Source: an uncultured Acetatifactor sp.
GTDB taxonomy: Bacteria > Bacillota > Clostridia > Lachnospirales > Lachnospiraceae
Reading direction: 5' to 3'
Length of the DNA: 64,000 nt
NCBI GenBank assembly: GCA_910585615.1
Contig: CAJUFO010000002.1
Coordinates: forward strand, 86,404 to 150,403
In this document: one piece after another, positions 27,441-36,226 of the stretch
Layout of the letters: every line of letters starts with the position of its first letter
Position numbering within the stretch: position 1 is the first letter of the stretch
The notes under the pieces: model-generated
What the model was told of the DNA's origin: nothing
The model's input: the letters and a program-made list of their open reading frames with translations, nothing else
Databases searched by the model: none
Made by a program: the position numbers and the translations under genes

Positions 27441-28735
27441 CCTTGTTGCTGGCGAACATAGTGGATATCGTCTGGACCTTCAATGAATCTTTCTGGATGT
27501 GGCGGCTGGTGGATATGCTCTATGAGAGGAGGAAATGGACTGGTGAACTGGGAAGGAGGAAATGCCTACTTCCAGGGACAATGATGGCAATTGAAGTATT
27601 GGCTATTTTTCTTTTAAATCAATTTGTGCTGGTATCGCCGTATACGGTTCTGGCTATATTGGGAATAAGCATAGCATTTACGCTTATTTTTTGGAAGTGC
27701 GATTTTGTGAATGCCGTAGCCGTTATAGGGGGCTATATAGTGCTTCTCACTGCGGTAGGAGTAACGGAAGTATCGCTGACAGGTATAATCGGAGGGGAAG
27801 AGCTGATTCGTCAGACTACTGCGGAACAGGGGTGGATTCGTATTATTTATCAGATGATAATAGGACCGATTTGGTTTGGGATATGCTATGCCTTGTATTT
27901 TTGTCTCAAAAAGAAAAAGGAGCAGCCGTCCTCTATCAAGTATTTGGCATATGTGTCAGCGGTATGGTGGTTTGGCTTTACATTTGTGCTTCAGCAGATG
28001 TTGAGCAGCTTTAGTATTGCCATAAGTATAATCTGGTATATTTTTATGGCGGCTGTGTCAGCAGGAATCGGCTTAGGTTATTATGTTGCTAAAAATAGAC
28101 AGATGCAGGTTCAGATGCAAATGCTGGAGACCCAGAACAGGATGCTCGAGAATAAATATATGCAGGTCCGGGACTTTTATGCCTCCAATGCAAAGCTGTA
28201 TCATGATATGAACCATCATTTAAATGCAGTGCATCATATGCTGGAAGATGGAGAAGACACGCAGGCGAAAAAATATATTGAAAACCTGACAGGTGTGGGA
28301 AAGCCCCGACCTATAAAGAAGAGAACCGGAATTGATATGATAGATGTGATACTGAGCGAATTGGAGAGAAAGGCAGAGGAAAAGGGGATTACGGTGTTGA
28401 TGGAAACACAGATTCTGCCCCAGGACATGGAGGTGGAGACAAGGGATTTATGTGTCCTTTTTGCCAATCTGATGGAAAATGCTTTAGAGGCCTCTCAAAA
28501 GGAGATTCGTGTGGCTGTCAAGAAGATTCAGGGCATGCTGCTGATTCAGGTGTGGAATGATTGCTGCGAGATGCCCAGAAGAGAGAACGGACGGTTCATG
28601 ACCCGTAAGCGGGACAAGCAGAATCATGGGTGGGGAACGCAGAGCATAGAAGATGTGGTGCGGCGGTATCAGGGGAGCATAGAGTATAAAATACCGGATG
28701 GAGAATTCTGCGTAGATGTCGTCATTAATGTGTAG
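27437..28735 (+). CDS. Sensor histidine kinase of the AgrC/GHKL type
   Basis: This 432-residue protein has about six N-terminal membrane segments, a coiled coil (QMQVQMQMLETQNRMLENKY in part) and a Spo0B-like helix with the probable phospho-His in LYHDMNHHLNAVHH. The GHKL ATPase follows, with N box FANLMENALEAS and G box HGWGTQSI. It probably senses a peptide or membrane signal and phosphorylates the LytTR regulator. The ATG overlaps the regulator stop; a longer frame back to 27275 would run through the regulator. Confidence 0.9.
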   Translation: MTLLLANIVDIVWTFNESFWMWRLVDMLYERRKWTGELGRRKCLLPGTMMAIEVLAIFLLNQFVLVSPYTVLAILGISIAFTLIFWKCDFVNAVAVIGGYIVLLTAVGVTEVSLTGIIGGEELIRQTTAEQGWIRIIYQMIIGPIWFGICYALYFCLKKKKEQPSSIKYLAYVSAVWWFGFTFVLQQMLSSFSIAISIIWYIFMAAVSAGIGLGYYVAKNRQMQVQMQMLETQNRMLENKYMQVRDFYASNAKLYHDMNHHLNAVHHMLEDGEDTQAKKYIENLTGVGKPRPIKKRTGIDMIDVILSELERKAEEKGITVLMETQILPQDMEVETRDLCVLFANLMENALEASQKEIRVAVKKIQGMLLIQVWNDCCEMPRRENGRFMTRKRDKQNHGWGTQSIEDVVRRYQGSIEYKIPDGEFCVDVVINV

Positions 28736-28806
28736 GAGAGAGCGCTGACTAATAGATATTGGATTTAGAAGGAAGGATGTCGTGTATTCGACAGCCTTCT
28801 TTTGTT

Positions 28807-29050
28807 GTGCGCCCGGCGGCGCACGTTTCCAACGGGTGTAAGTCCCGAATCCGCCCGGTAGTGGGAAGGATATAGCCGAAGGCAAGGGTGTCTATCGTGA
28901 GGTGGAATCTGAAGGAAGCCGGATGTGGGGAACATACTAACCTGCGGGCAAATCTCTGGTCTGACGAACAGAAACCACATATGAGGTCATGCATGAGGGT
29001 AAGGCTGCAACACAATTTGAAGGTCAAAAATAAAGACATTAAGGTCATAT
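28807..29050 (+). mobile_element. 5' fragment of a group II intron, without its reverse transcriptase
   Basis: The segment begins with GTGCG, the canonical group II 5' end, and continues with a layout I recognise from Lachnospiraceae introns: a GTGCGCC...GGCGCAC stem, GTTTCCAACGGG, CCGCCCGGTAGTGGGAAGG, GGTGGAATCTGAAGGAAGCC and CTGGTCTGACGAACAGAAACC of domain I. No reverse transcriptase/maturase and no domain V follow; instead an unrelated gene starts at 29184. The right edge is uncertain. It lies 71 bp after the kinase stop, between the two halves of the island. Confidence 0.75.
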
Positions 29051-29183
29051 GAGCAAATAGGAAGAAAAATATTATACAATCATCTTGTTCCAAACATATG
29101 TGAACGTACAGCTCTGAAACAGAATCTTTTTACAACAGATAAAGGGACAATGAAATAACGCGATGTGAAGGGAAAAAGCAGCA

Positions 29184-30320
29184 ATGAAAAAAAGGGTGAA
29201 ACATTACGGAATGCCGACCTGCCTGGTTCTGGTAATCTTCTTTGTGATATCGATGGACAGAGGCCTTTTTGCAGGGAGGCACGAGGAAGTCAAAGAAGCA
29301 GGAGAGGTTTCCGCGCAGAACGTTTCTGCTGAGAAGGCCTTCTGCGGAATGGACATTCCTTATAAGTATAAAGGAGATATAAACGCCAGGAACCGGATAG
29401 ATGCAGCCATTGATGCGCCGGACATCATCAGGAAGGAAGGCTTCCGAAAGGCGTCTGCTCGCATAGCGGATGTGCCGGAGGCATCCATACTGGCCTTGTT
29501 AGAGGAACGCTATCACCCTTATGAGGGTGAGGAGTATGATAACATCAGGCAGTATCTGGGAGAAGATGAAATGTGCCTGAGCTTTTCCAGGATGTATCAG
29601 GAGTTTTTTATGCGATGCCGGACGGCGGACTATATCCGGATGGCCTATCGCGACCAGCCCACGGATGATTGCAATAAGGAGCGTTATGCTCTGGAGGCGG
29701 AACTGCCGGATTTCCAGCTGGCGGACTGTGACCAGCGGATTAAAGAAGTGTTCCAATCTTACGGCACAGACAGCGGATTCCGCATTGTGCACAGTACCCT
29801 TGACCATGACACCATGGAGCAGGAAGCGCTTGAGCTGCACGCGGATGGGACATGGACAAAGCCGGACTATGCGTGGAGTGCGGACGATGACAGCTACTAT
29901 TGCAGAGTCTGGCAGTTGTGCAATGGGATTCCGGTGGCACATGGATACATGCTGCAGTCTTATGGAGATATCCTAAACCAAGGGAGTCACACCCTTGTTC
30001 TGAACAAAGAAAGGATTTTGCAGATGGATATGACGGAGGTCTATGACGTTCGGTATGGCCAGGAGCAGGAACCGCTTTTGGATTTTGATAAGGTTATCGG
30101 ACGGTATGGGCAGATTACGGAGGCGGCAGGGGAGACTTATGCTATTGAGATTACAGATATTGGGCTACGGGTAATCGGCGTGGACGAAGGAGGCGGGAAG
30201 TATCGGATGGCGCCGATATGGATTTTCTATGGGACGAAGACATACGAGGACGGAGGCGCCAATATGCCTTTTGCCATGATGATGGATGCCGTGACAGGAG
30301 ATGAATTATGGGAGCTGTAA
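29184..30320 (+). CDS. Secreted or membrane-anchored protein of unknown function
   Basis: I do not recognise this 378-residue protein with certainty. It has one N-terminal hydrophobic segment (about 10-27) and then an extracellular domain. The last 70 residues (ending MMDAVTGDELWEL, preceded by MAPIWIFYGTKTY) resemble the end of YycI/PepSY-like regulatory domains. It overlaps the next membrane gene by 13 bp, so it belongs with the transporter. It could modulate the transporter or the upstream sensor kinase. RBS AAGGGAAAAAG. Confidence 0.7.
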   Translation: MKKRVKHYGMPTCLVLVIFFVISMDRGLFAGRHEEVKEAGEVSAQNVSAEKAFCGMDIPYKYKGDINARNRIDAAIDAPDIIRKEGFRKASARIADVPEASILALLEERYHPYEGEEYDNIRQYLGEDEMCLSFSRMYQEFFMRCRTADYIRMAYRDQPTDDCNKERYALEAELPDFQLADCDQRIKEVFQSYGTDSGFRIVHSTLDHDTMEQEALELHADGTWTKPDYAWSADDDSYYCRVWQLCNGIPVAHGYMLQSYGDILNQGSHTLVLNKERILQMDMTEVYDVRYGQEQEPLLDFDKVIGRYGQITEAAGETYAIEITDIGLRVIGVDEGGGKYRMAPIWIFYGTKTYEDGGANMPFAMMMDAVTGDELWEL

Positions 30321-31102
30321 AGAATAGCGGCATCGGGAGGATGCTTAGGATTGACTGCGGCAGGGCATTTCTTTCTGGAAGGTTTGCCGTGAGCGTAATC
30401 ATGGGGGTAACGGTGTGTTATTTTGCCATGTTGTTTTGCGGCTATCACAGCCCGGCGGTTCATATATTTGTGTACATGCATAGCAAGAGCATCGTCTTCC
30501 TGGCCCTGATTGCGGGGGTGCTACCTTATTCCGCCTGTTTTTACGCGGACTTTCTCCACGGGAATATCCGCAATGTGCTGGGGCGCGCAGATATGGGGCA
30601 ATATGTTTTTTCCAAATCTGTGACGGCAGTGGCTTCCTCGGTGGCGGCGTTTCTGCTGGGAAAACTGATATTTGTGGCTCTTTATTCTGCCAGATACCCT
30701 ATCTGCCCGCCACAGACGATGGAGGCGCTGAAGGATGTCATATTGTATGAGGATATTGTCGCAAAGGGATGGTATGCGCTGTTCTTTCTACTGGCCTCCC
30801 TGCAGATGGCGCTCTACTGCGGTGTGCTGTGCCAGGTGGTGATGCTGGTGTCCATTTGGATTCCGAATCTGTCTGTGATGTTCAGTATCCCCATAGGTGT
30901 GTTCTATGTCGTAACATTTCATTTCCGGAATATAATGAATGCCGATTTTTTAAACCTTACCTGTATATTTGACGGTGTTACAAGGGTATGGGAAAGGGAT
31001 ATATGGAATTTTGTGTATGCGCTGTTTGTGGCGGCGGCTTTGTTTCTGCTTTTGTTGCGTGCAACGATTTGGGCTATGAGGAGGAAGATGTATCATGTGT
31101 AG
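30308..31102 (+). CDS. ABC-2-like membrane protein
   Basis: This 264-residue protein has about six hydrophobic segments (first at about 20-42, last at about 232-255). It overlaps both neighbours and precedes a second membrane protein and an ABC ATPase, which is the usual layout of a two-permease export transporter. No family-specific motif is visible. Confidence 0.75.
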   Translation: MGAVKNSGIGRMLRIDCGRAFLSGRFAVSVIMGVTVCYFAMLFCGYHSPAVHIFVYMHSKSIVFLALIAGVLPYSACFYADFLHGNIRNVLGRADMGQYVFSKSVTAVASSVAAFLLGKLIFVALYSARYPICPPQTMEALKDVILYEDIVAKGWYALFFLLASLQMALYCGVLCQVVMLVSIWIPNLSVMFSIPIGVFYVVTFHFRNIMNADFLNLTCIFDGVTRVWERDIWNFVYALFVAAALFLLLLRATIWAMRRKMYHV

Positions 31103-31940
31103 CATATGGGGATATTACCGCCACCTGTTCCGTAGGCACCTGCTTTCCGGAAGGATGCTTTCCGTGCTGGTTCTGACGGCGCTGACTATGGATGCCTTTC
31201 TCGTAGGTTTGAGGAGTTATTGCTATGATACAGGTGCCAGAGTGAGCCAATGGGGATTTGCGCTTTTGTGGACAAACAAGTATGTAGTGCTGAGTTTTTT
31301 GCTTATTTATGTCTATGCTGTTTCGAATTTTCCGCTGGACAGAGTGAGGGAACGATACTCCATAGCACGGATGGGGATAGCCCGGTGGGCAGTGGCCCAG
31401 GGACTTTACTTGGTCAGCTTTGGGTGGCTTTACACTGTCCTTTTGGTTGTGCTCCAGAATCTGCTCCTTTGTGGGGTCATGGAGTGGAGTGGTAGCTGGG
31501 GGAAAGGCTGGGGGGCATTATCTGATATCAGCGCTGCTGTCGGGGTGGATATATATATTAAAGCTCCCTATCGGATACTCGCCAACTATGCGCCCCTAGA
31601 GGCGAATTTCCTCGTGTTTATCATCATGGGGCTTTTGCTGGGGATGCTGGGGGGACTGGTCTTTTGGCTGAATCTTTATTCCCGGGCTGCAGGTGCTGCG
31701 GCTGGCAGTTTTATGATTTTTCTGGGCGTGGCTGCAGTGCGGATGAAAAGGCTGCTCCCCTATTCCCCAGCGAACTGGATACAACTGGAATACCATTACA
31801 GCATGTTGGAGCCGGGGCAGCCGAAGCCTGGCTATATTGTGGCAATACTGCTTTTGCTGACTTTTTTCGGACTAGTCATGGCCAGACGCAGGGTGGAGCG
31901 CACACAGGAGAATAACAGTCCGGCTAAGAAACCATGGTAA
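31095..31940 (+). CDS. ABC-2-like membrane protein
   Basis: This 281-residue protein has about six hydrophobic segments and a short basic C-terminus. It starts 8 bp inside the preceding membrane gene. With it and the ATPase at 32004 it probably forms an export or resistance transporter. A direct family match is not evident. Confidence 0.75.
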   Translation: MCSIWGYYRHLFRRHLLSGRMLSVLVLTALTMDAFLVGLRSYCYDTGARVSQWGFALLWTNKYVVLSFLLIYVYAVSNFPLDRVRERYSIARMGIARWAVAQGLYLVSFGWLYTVLLVVLQNLLLCGVMEWSGSWGKGWGALSDISAAVGVDIYIKAPYRILANYAPLEANFLVFIIMGLLLGMLGGLVFWLNLYSRAAGAAAGSFMIFLGVAAVRMKRLLPYSPANWIQLEYHYSMLEPGQPKPGYIVAILLLLTFFGLVMARRRVERTQENNSPAKKPW

Positions 31941-32003
31941 GAATATAAATCCAGGCGGCATCCGCTCGAAAATGTCGGATGCGGAACTATAGGAGGTTGC
32001 ACC

Positions 32004-32642
32004 ATGCAGGAATGCAGTTTAAAAGTGATGGATGCGTCAAAAAAGTTCAAGGAGGGCATTGCCCTGGAACATATCTCTTTCGAGGCCTACGGCGGCAGCA
32101 TTACCGGATTTGTGGGACACAATGGTTCCGGCAAGACAGTATTGTTCAAATGTATCTGCGGCTTTTATGCAGTCACGGAAGGAGAAATCCTGATTAATGG
32201 AAAAACGGTTGGCATTGGAGAGGACATGCCCCACAACATTGCCTTTACCATCGAGGAGCCGGCCTTTATCGGAGAATACAGCGGGCGGAGGAACCTGGAA
32301 TTCCTCTATGGGCTCCGGCATAGAAAGGACTCTCAGAGGATAAAGGATATCATGGCCACAGTGAAGCTGGATTATGACAGCAGGAAGAAAGTGGCGAAGT
32401 ATTCCCTTGGCATGAAGCAGCGCCTGTCCATTGCGCAGGTATTGATGGAGGAAATGCCCATTCTGATTATGGACGAGCCGATGAATGGCCTGGATAGACA
32501 GGGGGTAAAGGAGGTAAGGGAGCTGCTGCTGGCGGAGAAGAAAAAGGGGAAGATTATCCTTCTTGCTAGCCATAACAGCGAGGACATCGAGTATTTATGT
32601 GATACTATCTATAAGTTGGAGAATGGACGGATGATATCATAG
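32004..32642 (+). CDS. ABC transporter ATP-binding protein
   Basis: This short, 212-residue ATPase has Walker A GHNGSGKT, signature YSLGMKQRLSI, Walker B ILIMDEPMNGLD and H-loop ASHNSEDI. The length matches stand-alone exporter ATPases of the bacitracin/lantibiotic immunity type. It is the last gene of the island and ends before a terminator. RBS AGGAGGT. Confidence 0.92.
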   Translation: MQECSLKVMDASKKFKEGIALEHISFEAYGGSITGFVGHNGSGKTVLFKCICGFYAVTEGEILINGKTVGIGEDMPHNIAFTIEEPAFIGEYSGRRNLEFLYGLRHRKDSQRIKDIMATVKLDYDSRKKVAKYSLGMKQRLSIAQVLMEEMPILIMDEPMNGLDRQGVKEVRELLLAEKKKGKIILLASHNSEDIEYLCDTIYKLENGRMIS

Positions 32643-32672
32643 ATTTGCTGCTTCTCGGACAATGAGGGAAAA

Positions 32673-32717
32673 ACAGCAGGGCCTTAAGCTTCTGGCGGAG
32701 TTTAAGGCTTTTGCTGT
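32673..32717 (+). terminator. Terminator of the ABC island
   Basis: ACAGCA...CCTTAA pairs with TTAAGG...TGCTGT around an 11-14 base loop, with TTTT on the 3' side, 30 bp after the ATPase. Confidence 0.7.
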
Positions 32718-32781
32718 CAACCTAAGAATGAAGTGTTAGAAAAATGGTGTTAGAAAAATATAAAAAAATCATCCAAAGGTA

Positions 32782-32810
32782 TTGACAAAGAGCCTTTTTC
32801 CGTGTAAAAT
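32782..32810 (+). promoter_or_regulatory. Promoter of tRNA-Gly(UCC)
   Basis: A perfect TTGACA and TAAAAT are separated by 17 bases, 65 bp before the tRNA. Confidence 0.75.
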
Positions 32811-32875
32811 AATCAGTGTTGTGGCGGAGGGACAGTTCCGTTCCGGCTGAAATGAATTGAATAGGTCATTTTTAT

Positions 32876-32946
32876 GCAGGTGTAGTTCAGTGGTAGAACA
32901 CCAGCCTTCCAAGCTGGATATGTGGGTTCGATTCCCATCACCTGCT
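32876..32946 (+). tRNA. tRNA-Gly (anticodon UCC)
   Basis: A complete 71-nt cloverleaf: acceptor GCAGGTG/CACCTGC, D arm GTTC/GAAC, anticodon stem CCAGC/GCTGG with loop CTTCCAA, T loop TTCGATT and discriminator T. No CCA is encoded. A T run follows. Confidence 0.96.
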
Positions 32947-33076
32947 TTTTAGTTGTCATCATGCGAGAGATTCTGCCGTCATCCCTATAAAGTAGCTTTA
33001 CACTTTGCACAAGGGCTGTTATAATGAAAGCATCAGATAAGCACTGGAAGCAATATGTCAAATGGGAGGTGGTTAT

Positions 33077-33267
33077 ATGCCGTCAGGTATTGCAGTAACA
33101 AAACAGGCCCTTGATGATTTCAAGAAGATTCAAGAGTATATGTTATCAGCAGAAAAGAAAACGCAACTGAGACATATGCAAAGCTTAAGAAAGAATATTT
33201 GACAATAAGAGCATTGTTGAATGTTTCTGGCGTGAATCTTACAGACATCGACGAAATCAAGGAATGA
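33077..33267 (+). pseudogene. Small frameshifted gene of unknown function
   Basis: A good GGGAGGT site precedes ATG, giving MPSGIAVTKQALDDFKKIQE and so on, then at an A-rich stretch (33152-33161) the protein-like sequence moves to the -1 frame: ENATETYAKLKKEYLTI, then LLNVSGVNLTDIDEIKE and a stop. Joined, it would be about 63 residues, helical and charged. The A-AAG-AAA context could permit -1 slippage, but a single-base error or mutation is simpler. It is followed by its own terminator. Confidence 0.5.
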
Positions 33268-33290
33268 CTGTCCTGCAACTGAATATTTTC

Positions 33291-33320
33291 AGTCCTTCGC
33301 CGTAAGGTGGGGGACTTTTT
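33291..33320 (+). terminator. Terminator before luxS
   Basis: AGTCC and GGACT with inner CC/GG pairs form a stem followed by TTTTT, 24 bp after the frameshifted small gene. Confidence 0.65.
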
Positions 33321-33392
33321 GCATAGCGAGGGGCAAGTGAAAGAAACAGAGCATCAGCGGATAAATACAATAAAAGAGAGGAAACACCTGAC

Positions 33393-33872
33393 ATGGAAAA
33401 GATAGCGAGCTTCACCATCGATCACATCAAGCTGAAACCCGGTGTCTATGTATCCCGCAAGGATACCATAGGCGCGGAGGCCGTCACCACCTTCGACCTG
33501 CGCATGACCAGCCCCAACGAGGAGCCTGTCATGAACACGGCGGAGGTGCACACCATCGAGCACCTGGGGGCCACGTTCCTGCGCAACCATCCGGAATACG
33601 GTCCGAAGACTATCTACTTCGGCCCTATGGGATGCCGCACCGGCTTCTACCTGCTGCTGGCCGGGGACTACAGCTCACGGGACATCCTGCCCCTGATTAC
33701 AGAGATGTACGAGTTTATTCGGGATTTCCGGGGCGAAGTGCCCGGGGCTTCCGCGAAGGACTGCGGCAACTACCTGGACATGAATCTGCCCATGGCGAAC
33801 CTCCTGGCCAAGAGGTATCTGGACAATGTGCTCTGCGGGATTGACGACAATCGGCTGATTTATCCGGATTGA
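33393..33872 (+). CDS. luxS: S-ribosylhomocysteine lyase (AI-2 synthase)
   Basis: LuxS splits S-ribosylhomocysteine into homocysteine and DPD, the precursor of the AI-2 signal. The 159-residue protein has the metal ligands HTIEH (His54/His58 region) and Cys in GPMGCRTGFYL. It is followed 36 bp later by mtnN, which makes its substrate, so the two complete the activated methyl cycle. RBS AGAGAGG. Confidence 0.97.
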   Translation: MEKIASFTIDHIKLKPGVYVSRKDTIGAEAVTTFDLRMTSPNEEPVMNTAEVHTIEHLGATFLRNHPEYGPKTIYFGPMGCRTGFYLLLAGDYSSRDILPLITEMYEFIRDFRGEVPGASAKDCGNYLDMNLPMANLLAKRYLDNVLCGIDDNRLIYPD

Positions 33873-33908
33873 AATGAAAGGATTGCGTTTAGATAAGGAG
33901 AACATAAT

Positions 33909-34613
33909 ATGACGAAGATAGGCATCATAGGAGCGATGGAGCTGGAGGTAGAACAGCTTAAGAAGGAAATGGCCGTGGAATCGGTGATAAAGAAGGCCGG
34001 GATGGACTTCTTCAAGGGCACGCTGAGCAACGTACCCGTAGTTGTCGTCCGCAGCGGCATCGGCAAGGTGAACGCGGCGCTGTGCGTGCAGATTCTGGCG
34101 GACGTGTTTCAGGTGTCCCATGTGATCAATACCGGCGTGGCGGGCTCCCTGAACGCGAAGCTGGACATCGGCGACATCCTCATATCCCGGGACGTCCTGC
34201 ACCACGACATGGACGCCACGATTTTCGGCTACCAGCCCGGTGAGGTGCCCCAGATGGGCTTCCGGGAATTCAAGGCGGACGAGCGCATGATGGAGCTGGC
34301 CAGGGAGGCCTGCGAGAAGGCCAATCCTGACATCCATGTCATGTTCGGCCGGGTGGTCAGCGGCGACCAGTTCATCTCCAGCAAAGAGGTGAAGGAGCGG
34401 CTGATAGCCCAGTTCCAGGGGGACTGCACAGAGATGGAGGGGGCCTCCATCGCCCATGGCGCTTATCTCAACAGCCTGCCCTTCGTCATCATCCGGGCCA
34501 TCTCGGACAAGGCGGACGACAGCGCCGAGATGGACTATCCCACCTTTGAGACAGCGGCGGCGAAGCATTCCGCGGCGCTGGTGAAGGAAATGATAAAAGG
34601 ACTTCTGCCCTGA
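33909..34613 (+). CDS. mtnN: 5'-methylthioadenosine/S-adenosylhomocysteine nucleosidase
   Basis: MtnN (Pfs) removes adenine from S-adenosylhomocysteine and methylthioadenosine, giving LuxS its substrate. The 234-residue protein starts with MTKIGIIGAMELEV, contains INTGVAGSLN, the FGRVVSGDQFI loop, MEMEGASIAHG-type binding (here EMEGASIAHGAY) and the catalytic Asp in RAISDKADD. RBS AAGGAGA. It is co-transcribed with luxS. Confidence 0.96.
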   Translation: MTKIGIIGAMELEVEQLKKEMAVESVIKKAGMDFFKGTLSNVPVVVVRSGIGKVNAALCVQILADVFQVSHVINTGVAGSLNAKLDIGDILISRDVLHHDMDATIFGYQPGEVPQMGFREFKADERMMELAREACEKANPDIHVMFGRVVSGDQFISSKEVKERLIAQFQGDCTEMEGASIAHGAYLNSLPFVIIRAISDKADDSAEMDYPTFETAAAKHSAALVKEMIKGLLP

Positions 34614-34625
34614 GCGGAAGTCCTT
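34598..34625 (+). terminator. Terminator of luxS-mtnN
   Basis: AGGACTTC and GAAGTCCT flank a loop that contains the mtnN stop codon; TTT follows. Confidence 0.65.
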
Positions 34626-34651
34626 TGCGGACAGGAAAAAGCATGCCGGAC

Positions 34652-35086
34652 TCAGTCCGGCTTCTTTTTGCGGAAGACGAACAGCTTGCTGAAGATATAG
34701 TTGGCGATGACCACCAGCACGGCGGAAATCACGCTGGCCGCCACCAGGTTGATGCCCGCGGCGGTGAGGAACTGCATCACCACGATGTCCAGAATCCATG
34801 TAGCCACCCTGGAGAGCACGAATTTCGGCGCTTCCTTCCGCATGGGCTCCCTGCTCTTGAACACGAACCTGCGGTTGGTGAAGAAGGCGAATATGACCCC
34901 TGTCACCCAGTTGACGGTGCTGAGCACCGTGTTCTCGAAGGGGGTGGGGTACATGGTGTTGTGGAACAGCAGGGCGTTGGCGATGAACTTCGCGGCCCAG
35001 GATACCACGGTGGTCAGGAAGCCTACGATCAGGTAGACGATGATCTCTTCATATTGTCTGTACAGTGCCTTGCATTTTTCTATCAT
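34652..35086 (-). CDS. GtrA-family membrane protein
   Basis: This 144-residue protein has four membrane segments: EEIIVYLIVGFLTTVVSW, then around 48-68, 88-108 and 115-135, with FFTNRRFVFKS in the central loop. GtrA proteins are thought to flip polyprenyl-linked sugars for cell-surface glycosylation. The ATG at 35086 follows TAGGAG; an upstream extension of 56 residues has no RBS and would cross the promoter. A possible promoter starts with a perfect TTGACA at 35153-35158. Confidence 0.88.
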   Translation of the reverse strand: MIEKCKALYRQYEEIIVYLIVGFLTTVVSWAAKFIANALLFHNTMYPTPFENTVLSTVNWVTGVIFAFFTNRRFVFKSREPMRKEAPKFVLSRVATWILDIVVMQFLTAAGINLVAASVISAVLVVIANYIFSKLFVFRKKKPD

Positions 35087-35154
35087 TGGTTTTCTCCTAC
35101 TGTCGGATTTCGGCGAACCGCCTTTCTTCACATTACTATGGTTTCTAAGAATTG

Positions 35155-36117
35155 TCAAGGATTGACAATATTTCTGTCTTCCCCGCGCAAAAAGGCGTCG
35201 ATGTTCCGGTAAGCCTCCTCTACGCAGCGCCTGCGGGCTTCCACGCTGGCCCAAGCCAGATGGGGCGTGATGATCAGACGGTTGCTGTCCTTGAAGCGGC
35301 TTAAGGGATTGTCAGGCGCCAGAGGCTCCTTTTCCAGCACGTCCAGGCCAGCGGCGGCTATCTCGCCCGCCTCCAAAGCTTCGTACAGATCGGCATTGTT
35401 CACTACCGGCCCTCTGGCCACGTTTATCAGCACTGCGGTTCGCTTCATCTTCCGCAGCGCTTCCGCATCGATGAAGTTTCGGGACAGATCGCTTAGAGGA
35501 CAATGGAGGGAAAGGAAATCGCTCTTTGCAAGCAGTGTGTCCTTATCCAGCTGCGGATATTCCCCGCATGAATTTTTTCCGGTGATGGAATGGAAGACTA
35601 CGCTGCAGCCAAAGGCCTGTGCGATTCTCGCCACCCGCCTGCCAATGTTGCCCAGACCTACGATGCCCCAGGTCTTGCCCTCCAGTTCGCAGAAGGGCAG
35701 GTCGAAATTGGAGAAGCGGTCCTGGGCGCTGTAGGCCCCGGATTTCACGTAGGCGTCATAGTGGAACAGCTTCTGGCTTAAAGACAGGGCCATGGCAAAA
35801 GTGTGCTGGGCCACCATGGCTGTGCAGTAGTCCCGCACATTTGACACCCGGATGCCCCGTGAGCTGCAGTAATCCAGGTCGCAGTTGTCGAAGCCTGTGG
35901 CGAACTCGCAGATCAGCTTGACCTTCGGCGCGTCCTCCAGCGTCTCCCGGCGCAGGGGGGATTTGTTGGCGATGACGATGTCCGCGTCCTTTACCCGTTC
36001 CCGGACCTCCTCTAAAGTGACAGTGTTGTCATAAACGGTCGTCTCGCCCAGTTCCCTGATGCAGTCCACGGACACGTCCGCGCCTATGCTGCTTCGTTCC
36101 AATATCACGATCTTCAT
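35155..36117 (-). CDS. D-isomer-specific 2-hydroxyacid dehydrogenase
   Basis: This 320-residue NAD-dependent dehydrogenase has the Rossmann motif GIVGLGNIGRR (about 145), the catalytic Arg in INVARG, Glu in LDVLEKEPL and His in TPHLAWAS. It reduces a 2-keto acid or oxidises a D-2-hydroxy acid; hydroxypyruvate or glycerate-like substrates are common for this branch, but not certain here. I chose the ATG at 36117 (GAAAGGG upstream). Its leader carries a terminator-like hairpin. Confidence 0.88.
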   Translation of the reverse strand: MKIVILERSSIGADVSVDCIRELGETTVYDNTVTLEEVRERVKDADIVIANKSPLRRETLEDAPKVKLICEFATGFDNCDLDYCSSRGIRVSNVRDYCTAMVAQHTFAMALSLSQKLFHYDAYVKSGAYSAQDRFSNFDLPFCELEGKTWGIVGLGNIGRRVARIAQAFGCSVVFHSITGKNSCGEYPQLDKDTLLAKSDFLSLHCPLSDLSRNFIDAEALRKMKRTAVLINVARGPVVNNADLYEALEAGEIAAAGLDVLEKEPLAPDNPLSRFKDSNRLIITPHLAWASVEARRRCVEEAYRNIDAFLRGEDRNIVNP

Positions 36118-36154
36118 CTTTATAATGCCCTTTCTGCAAAATGCCATATATCAT

Positions 36155-36181
36155 AAAAACGGCGGCTGAAAACCAGCCGCC
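36155..36181 (-). promoter_or_regulatory. Terminator-like hairpin in the dehydrogenase leader (possible attenuator)
   Basis: On the minus strand GGCGGCTG and CAGCCGCC form a perfect 8-bp stem with a five-base loop, followed by GTTTTTA. It lies between the promoter at 36227-36255 and the gene start, so it would stop transcription unless disrupted. Confidence 0.6.
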
Positions 36182-36226
36182 ATACTATACCGTACGGAAA
36201 GCCCCTGACAGGATTCTGTCCATTCC

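Noticed and set aside
28736..29183. Riboswitch such as cobalamin or T-box before the secreted-protein gene
   Set aside because: The conserved blocks match group II intron domain I and not riboswitch consensus elements.
33268..33392. SAM or S-adenosylhomocysteine riboswitch upstream of luxS-mtnN
   Set aside because: The gap is short and mostly terminator; no conserved riboswitch core could be found.
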